DNA of 64,000 bases from assembly GCA_038501625.1 (NCBI GenBank), contig JAZAYU010000008.1, positions 5,704,938 through 5,768,937 of the forward strand, written 5' to 3'. This stretch comes from Corbicula japonica (Eukaryota > Mollusca > Bivalvia > Venerida > Cyrenidae). Positions within the stretch are counted from its first letter, which is position 1. The number at the start of each line of letters is the position of its first letter. The notes below the pieces were generated by a model. It worked only from the letters and a program-made list of their open reading frames with translations. It did not search any database and was not told the origin of the DNA. The position numbers and the translations under genes are program-made. This document shows, piece by piece, positions 1 to 10,315 of this stretch.

Positions 1-269
1 TTTTCATATTTGTCGTGTTCGATGGCTTTCAAAGTTCCCTTTTCATCTATTTCCATCTCCCTGTTTCTATAGGCAGATGGTGATTTCTAGTAAGAAGAGA
101 CATCAGCGATTGGGAAAGATTATTTGGAAGTTTATCAATATAATGACTTCTAACAAAATTACTATTAACGTATTTATATAGATTGCTACTAGAGTAATTA
201 TTTATTTCTGAATGTCATTTTTGAATAAATATGTCTTTGAGTTTTTGAAAGGAAGCCTTAATTAGCCAC

Positions 270-689
270 TTACCGTTTATAAAACTGTCTTTCCCATATA
301 CCCGGAAAGCCTAAATTACATAAATATTGTTTAATATTATCCAACCATAATGATTTAATTCTGTTTTGGGAATAGAGTGTATACAAAAACGAGTACAATT
401 TTCCTGATAATTTTGTAGTTTCATCATTTTCGATATTTTCGATTAGCCTCGACCAGAAAGATATCATTCTGTTTTTGACATGTATTTCTTTTGGCGTGAC
501 TCCAAGCCCTCCATAAATCATATTTGTTGGAGTCGATTTTTTTAACTTAAAGATATACTTGAAAAACTTTAATTGTACCTTTTCTAGAATTTCCAGATTT
601 CCAAATCCCCTTATTTCGCTTCCATATAATAGTATTGGTTTGACAGTTTTATCAAAAAGTTCTATTTGTAAATCATAAGGTAATGACAA
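270..689 (-). pseudogene. LINE C-terminal segment downstream of RT
   Basis: The 139-codon frame contains LFDKTVKPILLYGSEIRGFG followed by EKVQLKFFKYIFKLKKST. This is the post-palm region seen in the other LINE copies of this window (compare 21259-21657 and 29507-30325). A further piece about 130-60 reads NHHLPIETGRW, the start of the zinc-ribbon-like tail. It is a continuation of the reverse transcriptase at 691-1659 in another frame. Confidence 0.8.
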
Positions 690-690
690 T

Positions 691-1659
691 TTATTGATTT
701 TTTAAGTAAAGCGAACATTGCTTTATTACCTTGTTCTGCAATATGTTGTTTCGTTTTGTAAAAACTACAACTTTTGAGAGATAGAGGCCAAGATATATAT
801 AATCATAAACAATTTCTAACTCAGTGTTTCCTATTTTAAAGATTTTGTCGTTTCTAAGACAGCCCTTACTAAATATCATAATTTTGGTCTTATCTGTATT
901 TATTTTTAATTTCAACTGTTCGCAATATTTTTTTAAATTGTCTAGAGCATTTTGAAGGTCTGTGTCATTGTCACTGAAAATAACGGTATCGTCAGCATAT
1001 AACAAAATGAATAATTTAATGAAGGTGTGTGAGCCTTTAATCATAACATCTCTTGAAACACCGTTGACATTATTTTGACTCAGAAACGTTTCGAGATCAT
1101 TAAGAAATATTGAAAATAGGAAAGGCGAAAGATTTTCTCCTTGTCTTACTCCGACAAGGCAAACAAAGTATGGAGTAGATCCGTCTGAAGTGGTTACTCT
1201 TGACTTAATGTTACTATATAAACCATGAATTACATTAAAACATTTGCCTGTTATATTTTCGGCCTTAATTTTTTCCACAGACTGATTCTCCAAACAGAAT
1301 CGAATGCCTGTTTAAAGTCAACAAAACAACAATATAACTTTTTCTTATTAGATTGTACGATGTCAATAAGACTTTTCAAGATAAAAATATTGTCAATCGT
1401 TGAAATTTTTTTTTCGGAAACCAGCTTGCGTTTCGTGTATAAGATTCATACTATCAGCGTATTTTTTCAGTCTATTGTTTAAAATACTTCTAAATAGTTT
1501 ACCGAAACAACTAAGAAGAGATATAGGACGATAGTTTTCAGGTTCCTTCGGATTACCTTTGTTTTTGTATATTGGTTTAATTGACCCAGTTGTCCAACTT
1601 AAAGGGACGATACCTTTATCAAATACAGCGTTAAAAAGTTTTAAATAGATCGGCATCAT
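691..1659 (-). pseudogene. LINE reverse transcriptase domain, two frameshifts
   Basis: The minus strand shows the palm motifs of a non-LTR reverse transcriptase: NYRPISLLSCFGKLF, ETQAGFRK, motif A in CCFVDFKQAFDSVWR (near 1340-1290), GVRQGENLSPFLFS, and motif C ILLYADDTVIF (near 1000). The catalytic aspartates of motifs A and C are intact. One frameshift lies in a long A run near 1405, just after QAGFRKK. A second lies near 1290, just after VWR. The protein continues in the 270-689 frame with the C-terminal part. This copy is inactive, but the motifs allow family assignment. Confidence 0.9.
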
Positions 1660-2119
1660 AACGTTTAATGAAGATTTTATGTGCTCGTTTACAATATTAT
1701 CAGTTCCAGGTGATTAATTATTTTTAAGACATTTAACAGCTGCTAAAATTTCAGATTCCGTAATCGGACAATTTATTTCTTCATTTATTTCTTCGCTGTT
1801 AGTTATACTGTCGTTTTCTATATTTGTGTTTCCATCTTCGTCGTGACTAATTTCATTAAGACTTTTGAAAAACGTATAGAAATCTTCCAGTGAGGCACAT
1901 GCTTTAGTTTGTTTAGGTAATAAATTTATAATATTCCAGTATTGTTTTGGTTCAGTGGTCTTCAATTTCTTAAGGTTTTCTATGAGCGATAATTTAAAAT
2001 TAAGATTTGCTTTATTTAATCTTCTTTGAGTCCCAGAGTCTTGTCTTGGGTTCCACCTGATCATTGATAGGTTTATCTATAGGTAAAAAAATGTTTACCG
2101 GTAGTTTTCAATGTGATAA

Positions 2120-2935
2120 AAAATGGACAATGGACATCAGAATAAAGGCTACAATACTCTTCAACATGAAAGTCAACAATATTTTGGAAAACATATCAAG
2201 TTGCTAAAAATAATCAACAGTACTAGAGTTTTTACATGTTAGTCTGGAATTATCTCTGTCGCTCCCAACTCTACCATTTAAAATATAAATATCATTATTT
2301 TTACAAAGATCAGTTAGTTGGGTGCCATAGTAATTAATCGTTTGGTCAACCCATTTTCTATTTATTGGAAAATTATACAGTTCAAAATTTCTAATTATAT
2401 TTGCTTCTTCGTTTTCAATTACTTGCAAGTCAAACATATCTGAAATTCACACGTTCGTAATCAGTCAAGTTTCCACTTCTGGAGTTAAAGTCCCCGAAAA
2501 GCAGAATATGATTACTATCATTACAATATCTGAAATTTTCTTGCTGAATTTCATAAAAAGGATCTGGGTGAGAGAATTTTGAGCCTATGGGTGGAATGTA
2601 GACAATACCACATTTTAGGTCTTCGCTATTTTGTGCATTCGGCATTCCATAGATAGAATTTGTAATTGTAAAAAATTTAATAATATTGCTTTTAGAATCT
2701 GTATCAATTTTAACATAAGGTACTAAGCTACATTTAACTAACAAAGTCATTCCACCCGAGCGATAGCGAGCGAGTTTTACCCTGTTAAACATAAACACTT
2801 CAAATCCGGGGATATTAATAAAATATGTATCATCTGTTTTCGTTTCTTGTAAACCAACTATATCAAACTTTTCAATATAAAAGACGAAATCAGGACAACT
2901 AGTTTTGACAAAAGTGACAAAATTTTGAGCTCATT
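2120..2935 (-). pseudogene. LINE endonuclease domain (EEP family), broken
   Basis: The minus-strand translation shows the landmarks of an exonuclease-endonuclease-phosphatase fold in the right order: GLQETKTDD (about 2855-2829), GDFNSRSG (about 2498-2475), and a terminal SDVH near 2140-2126. In LINEs this enzyme nicks the target DNA to start target-primed reverse transcription. The reading frame changes near 2430 and again near 2205, so no single protein could be made. The catalytic landmarks themselves (QE, GDFN, SDxH) are still recognisable. Confidence 0.85.
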
Positions 2936-3084
2936 ATGTACACTATTATTTACACTGGCTGCATAATCCGAGTCATTATAGCCGTTTTCCGTTAACCGCT
3001 AATCATGCTTTTCACGGGCACTTTGCGCTCCCCCGCAATCAGTTGATCTATGATCAATGTCACTATTTCACTGCTACTAAACGC

Positions 3085-3515
3085 GCACCTCCAGTCCCGA
3101 CGGTGATACCGATAAAATGAGGTGCGCGTATAAATTCGACAACAACAAGGTAGGTGATGTCTTTTTACCAATATTTACACGATCTGTACAAACGTTGCCA
3201 AAAAAGTAAAAACATAGTCCGACCCTCATTAGAATAAACCTTGTGTGCGCTGAGTAGTTTCCCTGAAATCGTTGGATTCGCTGAGATTTCCTCATTCTCC
3301 CTCGAAACTGAAGTGAGATTCAACAGGTTGATAAACAGAAAATCAGTAGTTTTTCTCCAAAATGACAATTTGCTCCGCATCTACTGCATCAGTCTATCAG
3401 CATTAGTTATAAAACATACATAAATCTTATTTCCCGTTGTGAAATCGATTTTATAACGATACTTTCTGTCAAAATTTGATTGGGACTGGAGGTGCGAAGT
3501 CGGGACTGGAGGTGC
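3085..3515. repeat. Foldback element with 17-bp perfect terminal inverted repeat
   Basis: Positions 3085-3101 (GCACCTCCAGTCCCGAC) are the exact reverse complement of 3499-3515. A partial third copy of the right arm lies immediately inside at 3482-3495. The interior has no long meaningful frame. This is a non-autonomous foldback or TIR element of about 430 bp. No target duplication is obvious. Confidence 0.6.
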
Positions 3516-4004
3516 AGTATAAAATTTGAAAGGATAAAAACTTACAAACGCGGAGTAAGTAAATAAACTAATAAGGTAAACGAGTAAGAAAATGGAAATA
3601 ATATGATGCATTATTATCATTCTGGGATCTCACGTCATATATATTTATTGTATCGCGAAATAGCACTAGAACATTCATGCAATTTTGGGTAACACTGTCA
3701 TCAGGTTTTTTTTCTGCTGAATTTACTTAACAATTGAAAGTTTCCAATGTTTGCTTTTAAGACTAACTCTGGCGTTTATTTTCTCAACATTTGAAAATGG
3801 AAAAAAAATCAACAAAATGGAAACCAGGTAACTTGAAATTGACAGAATGGTGGCAACATAGTAATTGTTTCAAATTTCATCATAAGTAGAAATTCCTATA
3901 AATCCATTCAAATTTAATCAATTACTTACAGCCGTTAGTTATTATCAAAGTAATTATCAAAGTGTTAACTTTCTATTGACAAGGAGTATATATATACTGT
4001 ATGG

Positions 4005-4165
4005 TAAACCCCCTCATTTAGACCACACTGATATTAAGACCACCTATATAGTAAAGAATCCTATTTTATAGTTTTGATATACCTCCCCAAAATATAAGAC
4101 CACTCAACTATAATAACCACTGTTTCCCAGTCCCAAAGGCGGTCTTAGCATTAAGTGGTGATAAT
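4005..4165. repeat. Small 'AAGACCACC' inverted-repeat element
   Basis: A left arm with GATATTAAGACCACC (near 4030) is mirrored by GGCGGTCTTAGCATTAAG on the right (near 4140), with further copies of the AAGACCAC word between. The pattern looks like a decayed miniature element. The ends are approximate. Confidence 0.4.
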
Positions 4166-4351
4166 TGCCACTATAAAGTAAATTCTAATAATTCTTGGTA
4201 TTGCACAAAGATTTATTTCACAAATAAAATTTAAAAAATCGAAGTTACCTTGAACAACTGTAAAATCAGTCACATTTGAATAACCAGTCAATAATCCTAT
4301 GCTATTCATTAGTAAATATACCTTTGTAAAATCAAATAAACCATGTTTGAA

Positions 4352-4470
4352 TTAACCCTATATGCAAAATTTTATTGCAGATCCTGGTCGAGCATAACAC
4401 ACATGCCATGTAATCAGGATCTACACTGTTTGCTTTCTGGTCAGAAATAACCTAATAAATCATTAAACAA
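4352..4470. repeat. Palindromic 'GATCCTGATCAG' miniature element, half copy
   Basis: Contains the left end (ATTAACCCT), GCAGATCCTGGTC, and TCAGGATCTACACTGTTTGC followed by AGAAATAACCTAATAAATC. This order matches one half of the fuller copy at 23578-23792. It is probably a truncated copy. Confidence 0.55.
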
Positions 4471-4517
4471 ACAGATTGATATCTTTTAGTTCATATCTAA
4501 TTAAAGCTATACTGATA

Positions 4518-4775
4518 TTAACCCTTTACTTGACAGATCTATACACCTTTATTGAAAATAAAACAGTGTAGAATTTGATCAGCGGGCACAGTTGTCCCAT
4601 CTGATCATGATCTGATCATGATCTACACTGTTCGCATTCTTATATATGTATTATTTCTAACCAAAATGAAAACAGTGAAGGTCCTAAGGACGATCAGACA
4701 TTACAAATGTGTGAAATAATCGAGATCTACACTAGTCACACATGCAATAAAATGCATACATATTGAAGTCAAGAG
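4518..4775. repeat. Palindromic miniature element copy
   Basis: Starts TTAACCCTTTACT and carries two GATCATGATCT blocks, a CTACACTGTTCGCA block and an AAAATGAAAACAGTGAAG block before a decayed right end. Same family as 23578-23792, heavily diverged. Confidence 0.6.
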
Positions 4776-4994
4776 TTATGATAGTGATTCATATTGTACT
4801 GCATCCGAGGCCTTAGAGGCATAATTTTGTCAACAATGCTGACACATAACTACAAAAAATGTGTCCAATGCAATGATCAAAAACATAATCCATCTACTGA
4901 AAGCCAAAAGCGGTCATCAGCCTTTTTTCTTTTGCCGATGACCCATTCTTGCTTTTAATAGATGGTACGTAAAAATAACCATTAGTAAAAATAT

Positions 4995-5371
4995 GGAAAA
5001 TAAAATGTTTGTCAACAGAACTCAGTACATCTTAAACAATTAATGTGTCCTAGGTATGCAATGCTCAAGAACATATGCAAAAATAACAATTTTGTCAACA
5101 TTACTTACACATTACTCATACAAAAATGCATCCAAGAACATATGCAAAGTTAACAGTTTTGTCAACATTACTGACACATAACTCATACAAAAAATGTGTA
5201 CTAGGGATGCAATACTCAAGAGCATATGTAAAAATAACAATTATGTCTTCATAAATCTCACATACATGTAACTCATACAAAAAACACATCCTATGGATGT
5301 AATGGTCAAGAACATATGTAAAAGTAACAATTTTGTCTACATTACTCATAGCAAAAATGCATCCTATAGAT
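4995..5371. repeat. Minisatellite, about 85 bp unit, roughly 4-5 copies
   Basis: The phrase AAGAACATATGCAAAAATAA, then TTTTGTCAACATTACT, ACTCATACAAAAA and TGCATCC recurs about every 60-90 bp with substitutions and indels. The array runs directly into the palindromic element at 5372. Its GGATGCAATG word resembles the terminal sequence of that element, so the array may have grown from it. A minus-strand frame over 5116-5349 is only a shadow of the array. Confidence 0.65.
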
Positions 5372-5531
5372 GCAATGCTGTCTGATCAGGATCTAAACTG
5401 TTCGCTTTTTTATTCATTAGGTTATTTCTGATCAAATTGCGACCAGTGCAGATCCTGATCAGATGACACTGATGTGCCAGCTGATCTGGATCTACACTGG
5501 TCTCACATGCGTATTTATAGAGGAAAGGGTT
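5372..5531. repeat. Palindromic miniature element, right part
   Basis: Contains CTGATCAGGATCTAAACTG, the spacer GGTTATTTCTGATCAAATTG, CAGATCCTGATCAGATGAC, and the terminal GAGGAAAGGGTT. Same family as 23578-23792. The left end is replaced by the minisatellite at 4995-5371. Confidence 0.7.
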
Positions 5532-5743
5532 AAAAACAGAGAAATACCATTTTTTTTTACATTTTCACAAATTTGTTTTCTATCTGTTAAGAAGCATTTA
5601 ACTAAGATACCCCTCTTTCTGTACCAATCAGATGGTACATAGTGACCGTGTGATTTTTTGTAGTATTTCAAATTGTCATTTTATTCTACTCTTCCACACA
5701 CACACATTCTTGGAGACTGAATTCTTCATTTAATATCTTTCAG

Positions 5744-5800
5744 AGCATTACAAGTTTTCCAATTAAACTTAAACAAAGCATTATGTTGGCATGTTGCAAA
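5744..5800 (+). other. Candidate 57-bp internal exon, host gene unknown
   Basis: A pyrimidine-rich tract ending in ATATCTTTCAG precedes 57 bases, and these are followed at once by GTAAGTTTTT, a near-perfect donor (AAA|GTAAGT). Two of the three frames are open; one reads ALQVFQLNLNKALCWHVA. The segment lies between mobile repeats. I do not recognise the peptide, and no neighbouring exon of matching phase was found, so a chance match is possible. Confidence 0.25.
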
Positions 5801-5831
5801 GTAAGTTTTTAAATATATAAGTGTAGACAGT

Positions 5832-6657
5832 CTGTGGTTCAATCTGTCAGTCTGTGGTGCTATGTTGTCCAACAATTGCAGTGGAAGATCTGGTCACATA
5901 AAAAACAATTCAACAGCAAAATAATGAGAATCCTGGGCTAGAAGTCAAATTCTTCAAAGAAGACCTTGGATGTTCATCAACAACTTAATGTTTTCACACA
6001 GCATCGCCCATAAAAGTTGCTGAGTAGTTGTTTGGCTCTTTCCAACCACTTGTGAGAATTAATGATACATTACCCATTAATTCATTTAGTTTTTGCAGAT
6101 TTCCACGTTGACAGAGAAAACTATCAAAATATAAACGCGTTGTATTTTCCAACTTGTGATGAAGAATTCAAATACAGTGGAGGCGTGTCAAATCATGCCG
6201 CAGACAGCTGAAGTTGCAGACTGGCTGAAAAAGTAAAATATTAATATTAATGATGAACCACATTTATGTAAGTTTTAACACTGAATAACCTTCACCTGTA
6301 TTGCGCATATAGAAATACAAAAACAACTTTTAAAATAAAAGATCTATCATTGAAAAATTATTCAGATACAGTGGTATTTAGAATGGTGAAAGATTTGAGA
6401 TGTGTTAAGGAAATTTATGAGCTACAATACTATGTTTATTATTAATAAAAGAATTTTAATAAAAATAAAACCATAAACCTACAAGAGTACTTTTGTTTGC
6501 ATGGTGCCAGTCTTTGAATCAGACACTTCATTGTGATACTGCTGTCAAAGCTGCACTAACCCATGATTGACTGTGTCATCTTTCTAGCATCACCTGGACC
6601 TGAAATATGACGGGAAGAGTTGAGAAATTATTCATCTTGTAAACATTATATTTAACA
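5832..6657. other. AT-rich stretch, no clear feature
   Basis: Nothing firm. A possible 3' splice site (TTTTTGCAG, near 6098) precedes a short open stretch ending at a stop near 6210. No donor, homology or partner exon supports it. Confidence 0.3.
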
Positions 6658-6851
6658 TTTTACTCCAGATAATATGCCTTTTATCACATGGGCTACCAGT
6701 ATAGATCCAGATCAGCTACCACATCTGTGTCATATGATCTGGATCTAAACTGTTAACGATTTGCCAGAAATAACCTGAAGAATCTAAATGCAAGCTGTTA
6801 CGTTCTGATCAGACAGAATGGTTTAAGATCTAGTCCATATCTGATGGCTTT
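6658..6851. repeat. Palindromic miniature element copy
   Basis: Contains the terminal TACTCCAGATAATATGCC, AGATCCAGATCAGCTACC, TGATCTGGATCTAAACTG, AGAAATAACCTGAAGAATC, and a decayed right half with CTGATCAGACAG. Same family as 23578-23792. Confidence 0.6.
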
Positions 6852-7135
6852 CATTTGGGTATGGAAAACATTTGGGTTGTTTAAAGTGTTTGAAGCCCAG
6901 TGGCTTCACTTTTGAAGCCCAGTGTCTTCACTTGGGTATGTAAAATAGTTAGATTTTTTAAAATGATATTAATGAAAGAAAAAGAAAGTATAAAGTCTGA
7001 ATTATTTGAACAAGAAATACCTGGGAATGGCATGAACTATTCTCCCCAAAATACCAAAGAAATTTCAGAACACCAAAATTAATAAAGATATGACAAAATA
7101 GTGGTTCAATAAACATTTCCTCCAAATGTGGTAAA

Positions 7136-7150
7136 CATGGCTATGCCGTG
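7136..7150. repeat. Short hairpin repeat (CACGGC-TTC-GCCGTG family), variant
   Basis: CATGGCTATGCCGTG, preceded by GGTAAA. First of about ten copies between 7.1 and 16.7 kb. See 9402-9416 for the consensus form. Confidence 0.55.
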
Positions 7151-7397
7151 CATGAACTTTAAATTTGCCACAAGATATTAATAAAACATCAAATGCCTGT
7201 ATTGAAGAATTTCACTTTTCCTGAACACCACTTCTTTAAATATGTACTATTACCGGTATATTAATCTAAAACTTTTTATAAAAAGGAAAGAAATTTTAAC
7301 ACACATCAATAAAAATATTAAAGGATCATTCAAAGACATTCCCAAATACATGTTGTTATTTTTAAAAATCATCACTTGCAATGGTTTAGTGCACTTA

Positions 7398-7545
7398 AAC
7401 CCTTTTCTCCATAAATATGCCTTTTATCAGGAGCAAAAAATTAGAGTCAAATCAGCCTGCAAAAGTTAAAATGTATACAGTCTGGATCTACTATGTTTGC
7501 TTCTTTATGTAAAGGATCTAAAAGCAAACAGTGAAGATCCACAAC
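7398..7545. repeat. Palindromic miniature element, decayed copy
   Basis: Begins AAACCCTTTTCTCCATAAAT and contains GTCTGGATCTACTATGTTTG and AAAGCAAACAGTGAAGATCC. Truncated or deleted relative to the copy at 23578-23792. Confidence 0.5.
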
Positions 7546-7565
7546 TGCATCAAAAACTGTTGGTG

Positions 7566-7798
7566 TTAATCCTTTACTCCATAGATACAATTATATTACA
7601 TGGGCAATTGTGTAGATCTAGATCAGATGGCACATTTGCAATCATGTTTTGCACTTTTCACTTTAAAATTTATTAGTTATTTCTGACCGAGATGTCACCA
7701 GTGTAGACCCTGATCAGATTGCATGAATTTGTCAGCTGATCTTGATCGATACTGGTTGCATACAAATTAAATTGTGTATATATGGAGAAAAGCATTAA
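7566..7798. repeat. Palindromic miniature element copy
   Basis: Both ends are present: TTAATCCTTTACTCCATAGA on the left and TATATGGAGAAAAGCATTAA on the right, roughly complementary. The inside has AGATCTAGATCAGATGGCAC and AGACCCTGATCAGATTGC in the usual order. Confidence 0.65.
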
Positions 7799-8232
7799 GT
7801 TCTTGCAGCAATTAATCACTGGGAATCACAACTTCACCCTGCCTTCAACTTCAAAAGTTACAGTAGCAAGTGCTTGTAAAAAATTTATTTCTTTGGGAAA
7901 AAGATTTGTCATTACAACCTTTTGATTGAATTCGGAATTTTATCATGGTTAGAAACTCAATTTGATAATGGTAAATCATGTTAAATAACTTTACGGTCTT
8001 TCTTCTGTAAAAAAAAAGCAATATGCATATCAGGAATAGATCGTTAAAATCTAGAATCTCAACGCTATAGTATGGTACATTATGGGTGAAGCCAAATACT
8101 AAAATTCAGGCTATCGCAGAAAGTCTGTAACAGAAAATTCCGTAAATCAATTAATCTAATTAACAGTTAGTAATTAATTTTTATGCCATTGCAAAATGTG
8201 ATTTTTAAATAATTATTAGATATAATTATATA

Positions 8233-8760
8233 TACCGTATAAGTGGTTATTTCTGCGGTGGCTTTATTTCTGCTATTTCTGCGGTTAAATAAATGACCGC
8301 AAATTTAAAATCCGCAGAATATTTATCCCTTTGTGAACTTTATAGCGGTCACAGTGCATTCTACATTTTGACTTGATAAATGTGTAAAGTAATAACGAAC
8401 GACGACACACTTTTTAACGGGTTGCATACAAAAATAGATGAAACGAAAGGCTATGTACAACAGTTATACATGCTTTATTAAACAATATTTGTATAAACGA
8501 TTACGTTCAGATTTTCCATTTGCAGCTGATTGGTAACTCAAACATAATAAATGTACATGTATTAGTACATGTATTAGCTTTTACTATATTTATATAAGTA
8601 TGTATGGCAATGGCATCGATCTTTATATTTCCACTTTCTAAAGAGACTCATAATTTTAGTCCGGTTATGAAAGAACTTGATGCCGCAGAAATAAAAACAC
8701 CCATGAATTTTAACAAAACTGCAGGATTTGGAGCCCGCAGAAATAACCACTTATACGGTA
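8233..8760. mobile_element. MITE with perfect 26-bp TIRs and TA target duplication
   Basis: Positions 8233-8258 and 8735-8760 are exact reverse complements. If the outer TA on each side is the duplicated target, the element itself is 8235-8758 with 24-bp TIRs beginning CCGTATAAGTGG. TA duplication and length (about 524 bp) fit a non-autonomous Tc1/mariner-type element. There is no transposase frame inside. Perfect TIRs suggest a fairly recent insertion. Confidence 0.85.
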
Positions 8761-8828
8761 GGTATTTTCTTAAATATTTGGGTAACAGTTTTGGGGCCAT
8801 TTGTCATTTGGACAAAAAGTTTCCATAC

Positions 8829-9048
8829 ATACTCCTTTTTACGCATGTGTGACCAGTGTAGATCCAGATCAACCGGCTCATCTGTGCTGTCTGATCAGGA
8901 TCTGCACAGGTTGCATAATGGTCAGAAATTACCTAATGAATAAAAAAGCGACCAGGTTAGATCTTGATCAGACGGCACGAATGTTCCGGATGATCTGGAT
9001 GTAAACTGTTCGCACACGCAATAATGGTGTATCTATGGAGAATGGGTT
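8829..9048. repeat. Palindromic miniature element copy
   Basis: Runs from ATACTCCTTTTTACGCATG through AGATCCAGATCAACCGGC, TCTGATCAGGATCTGCAC, AGAAATTACCTAATGAAT and GATCTTGATCAGACGGCAC to TCTATGGAGAATGGGTTAA. It is followed within 5 bp by a hairpin repeat at 9053. Confidence 0.75.
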
Positions 9049-9052
9049 AAAA

Positions 9053-9067
9053 CACGGCTTTGTCGTG
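9053..9067. repeat. Short hairpin repeat, variant
   Basis: CACGGCTTTGTCGTG, directly beside the right end of the palindromic element at 8829-9048. The same adjacency is repeated at 9766/9771. Confidence 0.6.
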
Positions 9068-9401
9068 CCTGTAATTAAAAAAATAATGAGAAAATGCTCA
9101 TCAAAATGTACCTCATTGCAAAACACTGTTTTGTCATTTATACAATAATTGAAATGGGAATTTAGTTAAACACTTGTTGCTTAGGTACTTAGTCAGGTTA
9201 AAAATAAAAATTCCATGTACAAGAAGCGGCATAACTCTGTTAAATTTGATAGATCTTAAAGATTTTGGCATCAAGTGTTGAATGCAAGTAAGAAATAATT
9301 ATTAATCTATTTGGGTACACAGCTTCACTATGTATTAAAAAATTAAAAACTGAAATAAATATTATTCTTTAGTTCTTGCAGCAATTACCCTCTTTGGGAA
9401 A

Positions 9402-9416
9402 CACGGCTTCGCCGTG
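9402..9416. repeat. Short hairpin repeat, consensus form
   Basis: CACGGCTTCGCCGTG: 6-bp arms around a TTC loop. It is preceded by TCTTTGGGAAA and followed by TCTCAAATTAAAAATTG. The flank TTGCAGCAATTA...CTTTGGGAA also occurs near 7805 without a good hairpin, so the hairpin is part of a longer repeated unit. Confidence 0.65.
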
Positions 9417-9530
9417 TCTCAAATTAAAAATTGTTACAGAAGCAACTTCTGATAAAAATTTGTCTCTTTGGAAAACACAGATGTCTTTTGCAATTGTTAT
9501 GTCAAACGTTTGCTTTAATTTGTATCTTTT

Positions 9531-9766
9531 AACCATTTCCTCTATACATACCATTTAAGGTGTGTGTAACCAGTGTAAATACAGAGCAGCCTGCACATCC
9601 GTGCCATCTGATGAGGATCTGCACAGGTCACATTTTCGTGAGAAATAACCTAATGAATAAAAACGCGAACAGTTAAGATCCTGATAAGATGGCACAGATA
9701 TGTCGGCCGATCTGGATGTAAACTGTTCGCGCACACAATAATGGTGTAACTATGAAGGAAAGGGTT
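9531..9766. repeat. Palindromic miniature element copy
   Basis: Begins AACCATTTCCTCTATACAT and ends CTATGAAGGAAAGGGTTAA. The inside has TGATGAGGATCTGCACAGG, AGAAATAACCTAATGAATA and GATCCTGATAAGATGGCAC. A degenerate hairpin repeat follows at 9771, as at 9053, which suggests that a segment of about 720 bp was duplicated. Confidence 0.75.
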
Positions 9767-9851
9767 AAAACACAGCTTTGTTGTTGTACAAACAATTCAA
9801 ACTTAAAGTGCGAGTATTCAGTTATTCATTGCTAATTCTTTCCTTGGAAAA

Positions 9852-9866
9852 CACGGCTTCGCCGTA
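9852..9866. repeat. Short hairpin repeat
   Basis: CACGGCTTCGCCGTA, preceded by CCTTGGAAAA. A decayed copy (CACAGCTTTGTTGTTG) lies at 9771-9786. Confidence 0.6.
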
Positions 9867-9922
9867 CCCGCCTATAAATTGCTACAGTTGCCAAATAGTA
9901 ATTGTTGAAATTAATCTGCAAT

Positions 9923-10315
9923 CAGGGCTCGACAAATTTTGTTTTTTTGTAACAAGTCCAGAACTAGCTGGGTAAACATTTCAGCTAGTCCCACTTTTGC
10001 GCAAATAAGCAAATTCTGATTGGTCAGTATTAACAGTAAAGAAAGAAACAGGAAATTCAAGAGAAAGCGTAACATGAGGGCTTGATAATGTTAAAATAGA
10101 TCTCAAAACATGTTATTTTGTAATAAACTTATTGCTGTTGTAATATGATATGCATATGGTGCTAAAAGAGAATGGCGCATATCAAATTAACGTTTAAACT
10201 AGTCTTCACTAAAAAATTGAGCTAGCCCACGGACAAGCAATCAGATATTTTGAGATTGTCCGATACAATTTTCAGCTTGTCCAAGGCGTCGGGCTAGTGG
10301 GTTTGTCCAGCCCTG
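9923..10315. repeat. TIR element (CAGGGCTSGACAAA ends)
   Basis: The left end CAGGGCTCGACAAA (9923-9936) and right end TTTGTCCAGCCCTG (10302-10315) are inverted with 13 of 14 matches. Further inside, AGCTAGTCCCAC on the left and GGGCTAGTGGG on the right extend the symmetry. It has no coding frame and is probably a non-autonomous DNA transposon of about 393 bp. Confidence 0.6.

Larger units (their letters stand above)
1..2960 (-). mobile_element. Degenerate APE-type LINE retrotransposon (minus strand)
   Basis: Read on the minus strand, this stretch encodes in order an apurinic-type endonuclease (about 2935 to 2120), a linker (2064-1714), a reverse transcriptase (1659-691) and a C-terminal region (689 to about 60). 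That is the architecture of non-LTR retrotransposons of the Jockey/CR1 group. The frame is broken by several indels and stops, so it is a dead copy. The 3' end is not seen: at about position 50 the sequence changes into a different dispersed repeat that also occurs near 36.9 kb and 53.6 kb. The 5' boundary near 2960 is approximate. Confidence 0.9.

Noticed and set aside
5116..5349. 77-codon minus-strand frame with repeating FLYELHV/FTYALEY words
   Set aside because: The peptide periodicity is just the ~85 bp minisatellite translated.
8604..8852. 82-codon frame in 8.6-8.85 kb
   Set aside because: It lies across the right end of the perfect-TIR MITE and the next miniature element, so it is a chance frame.
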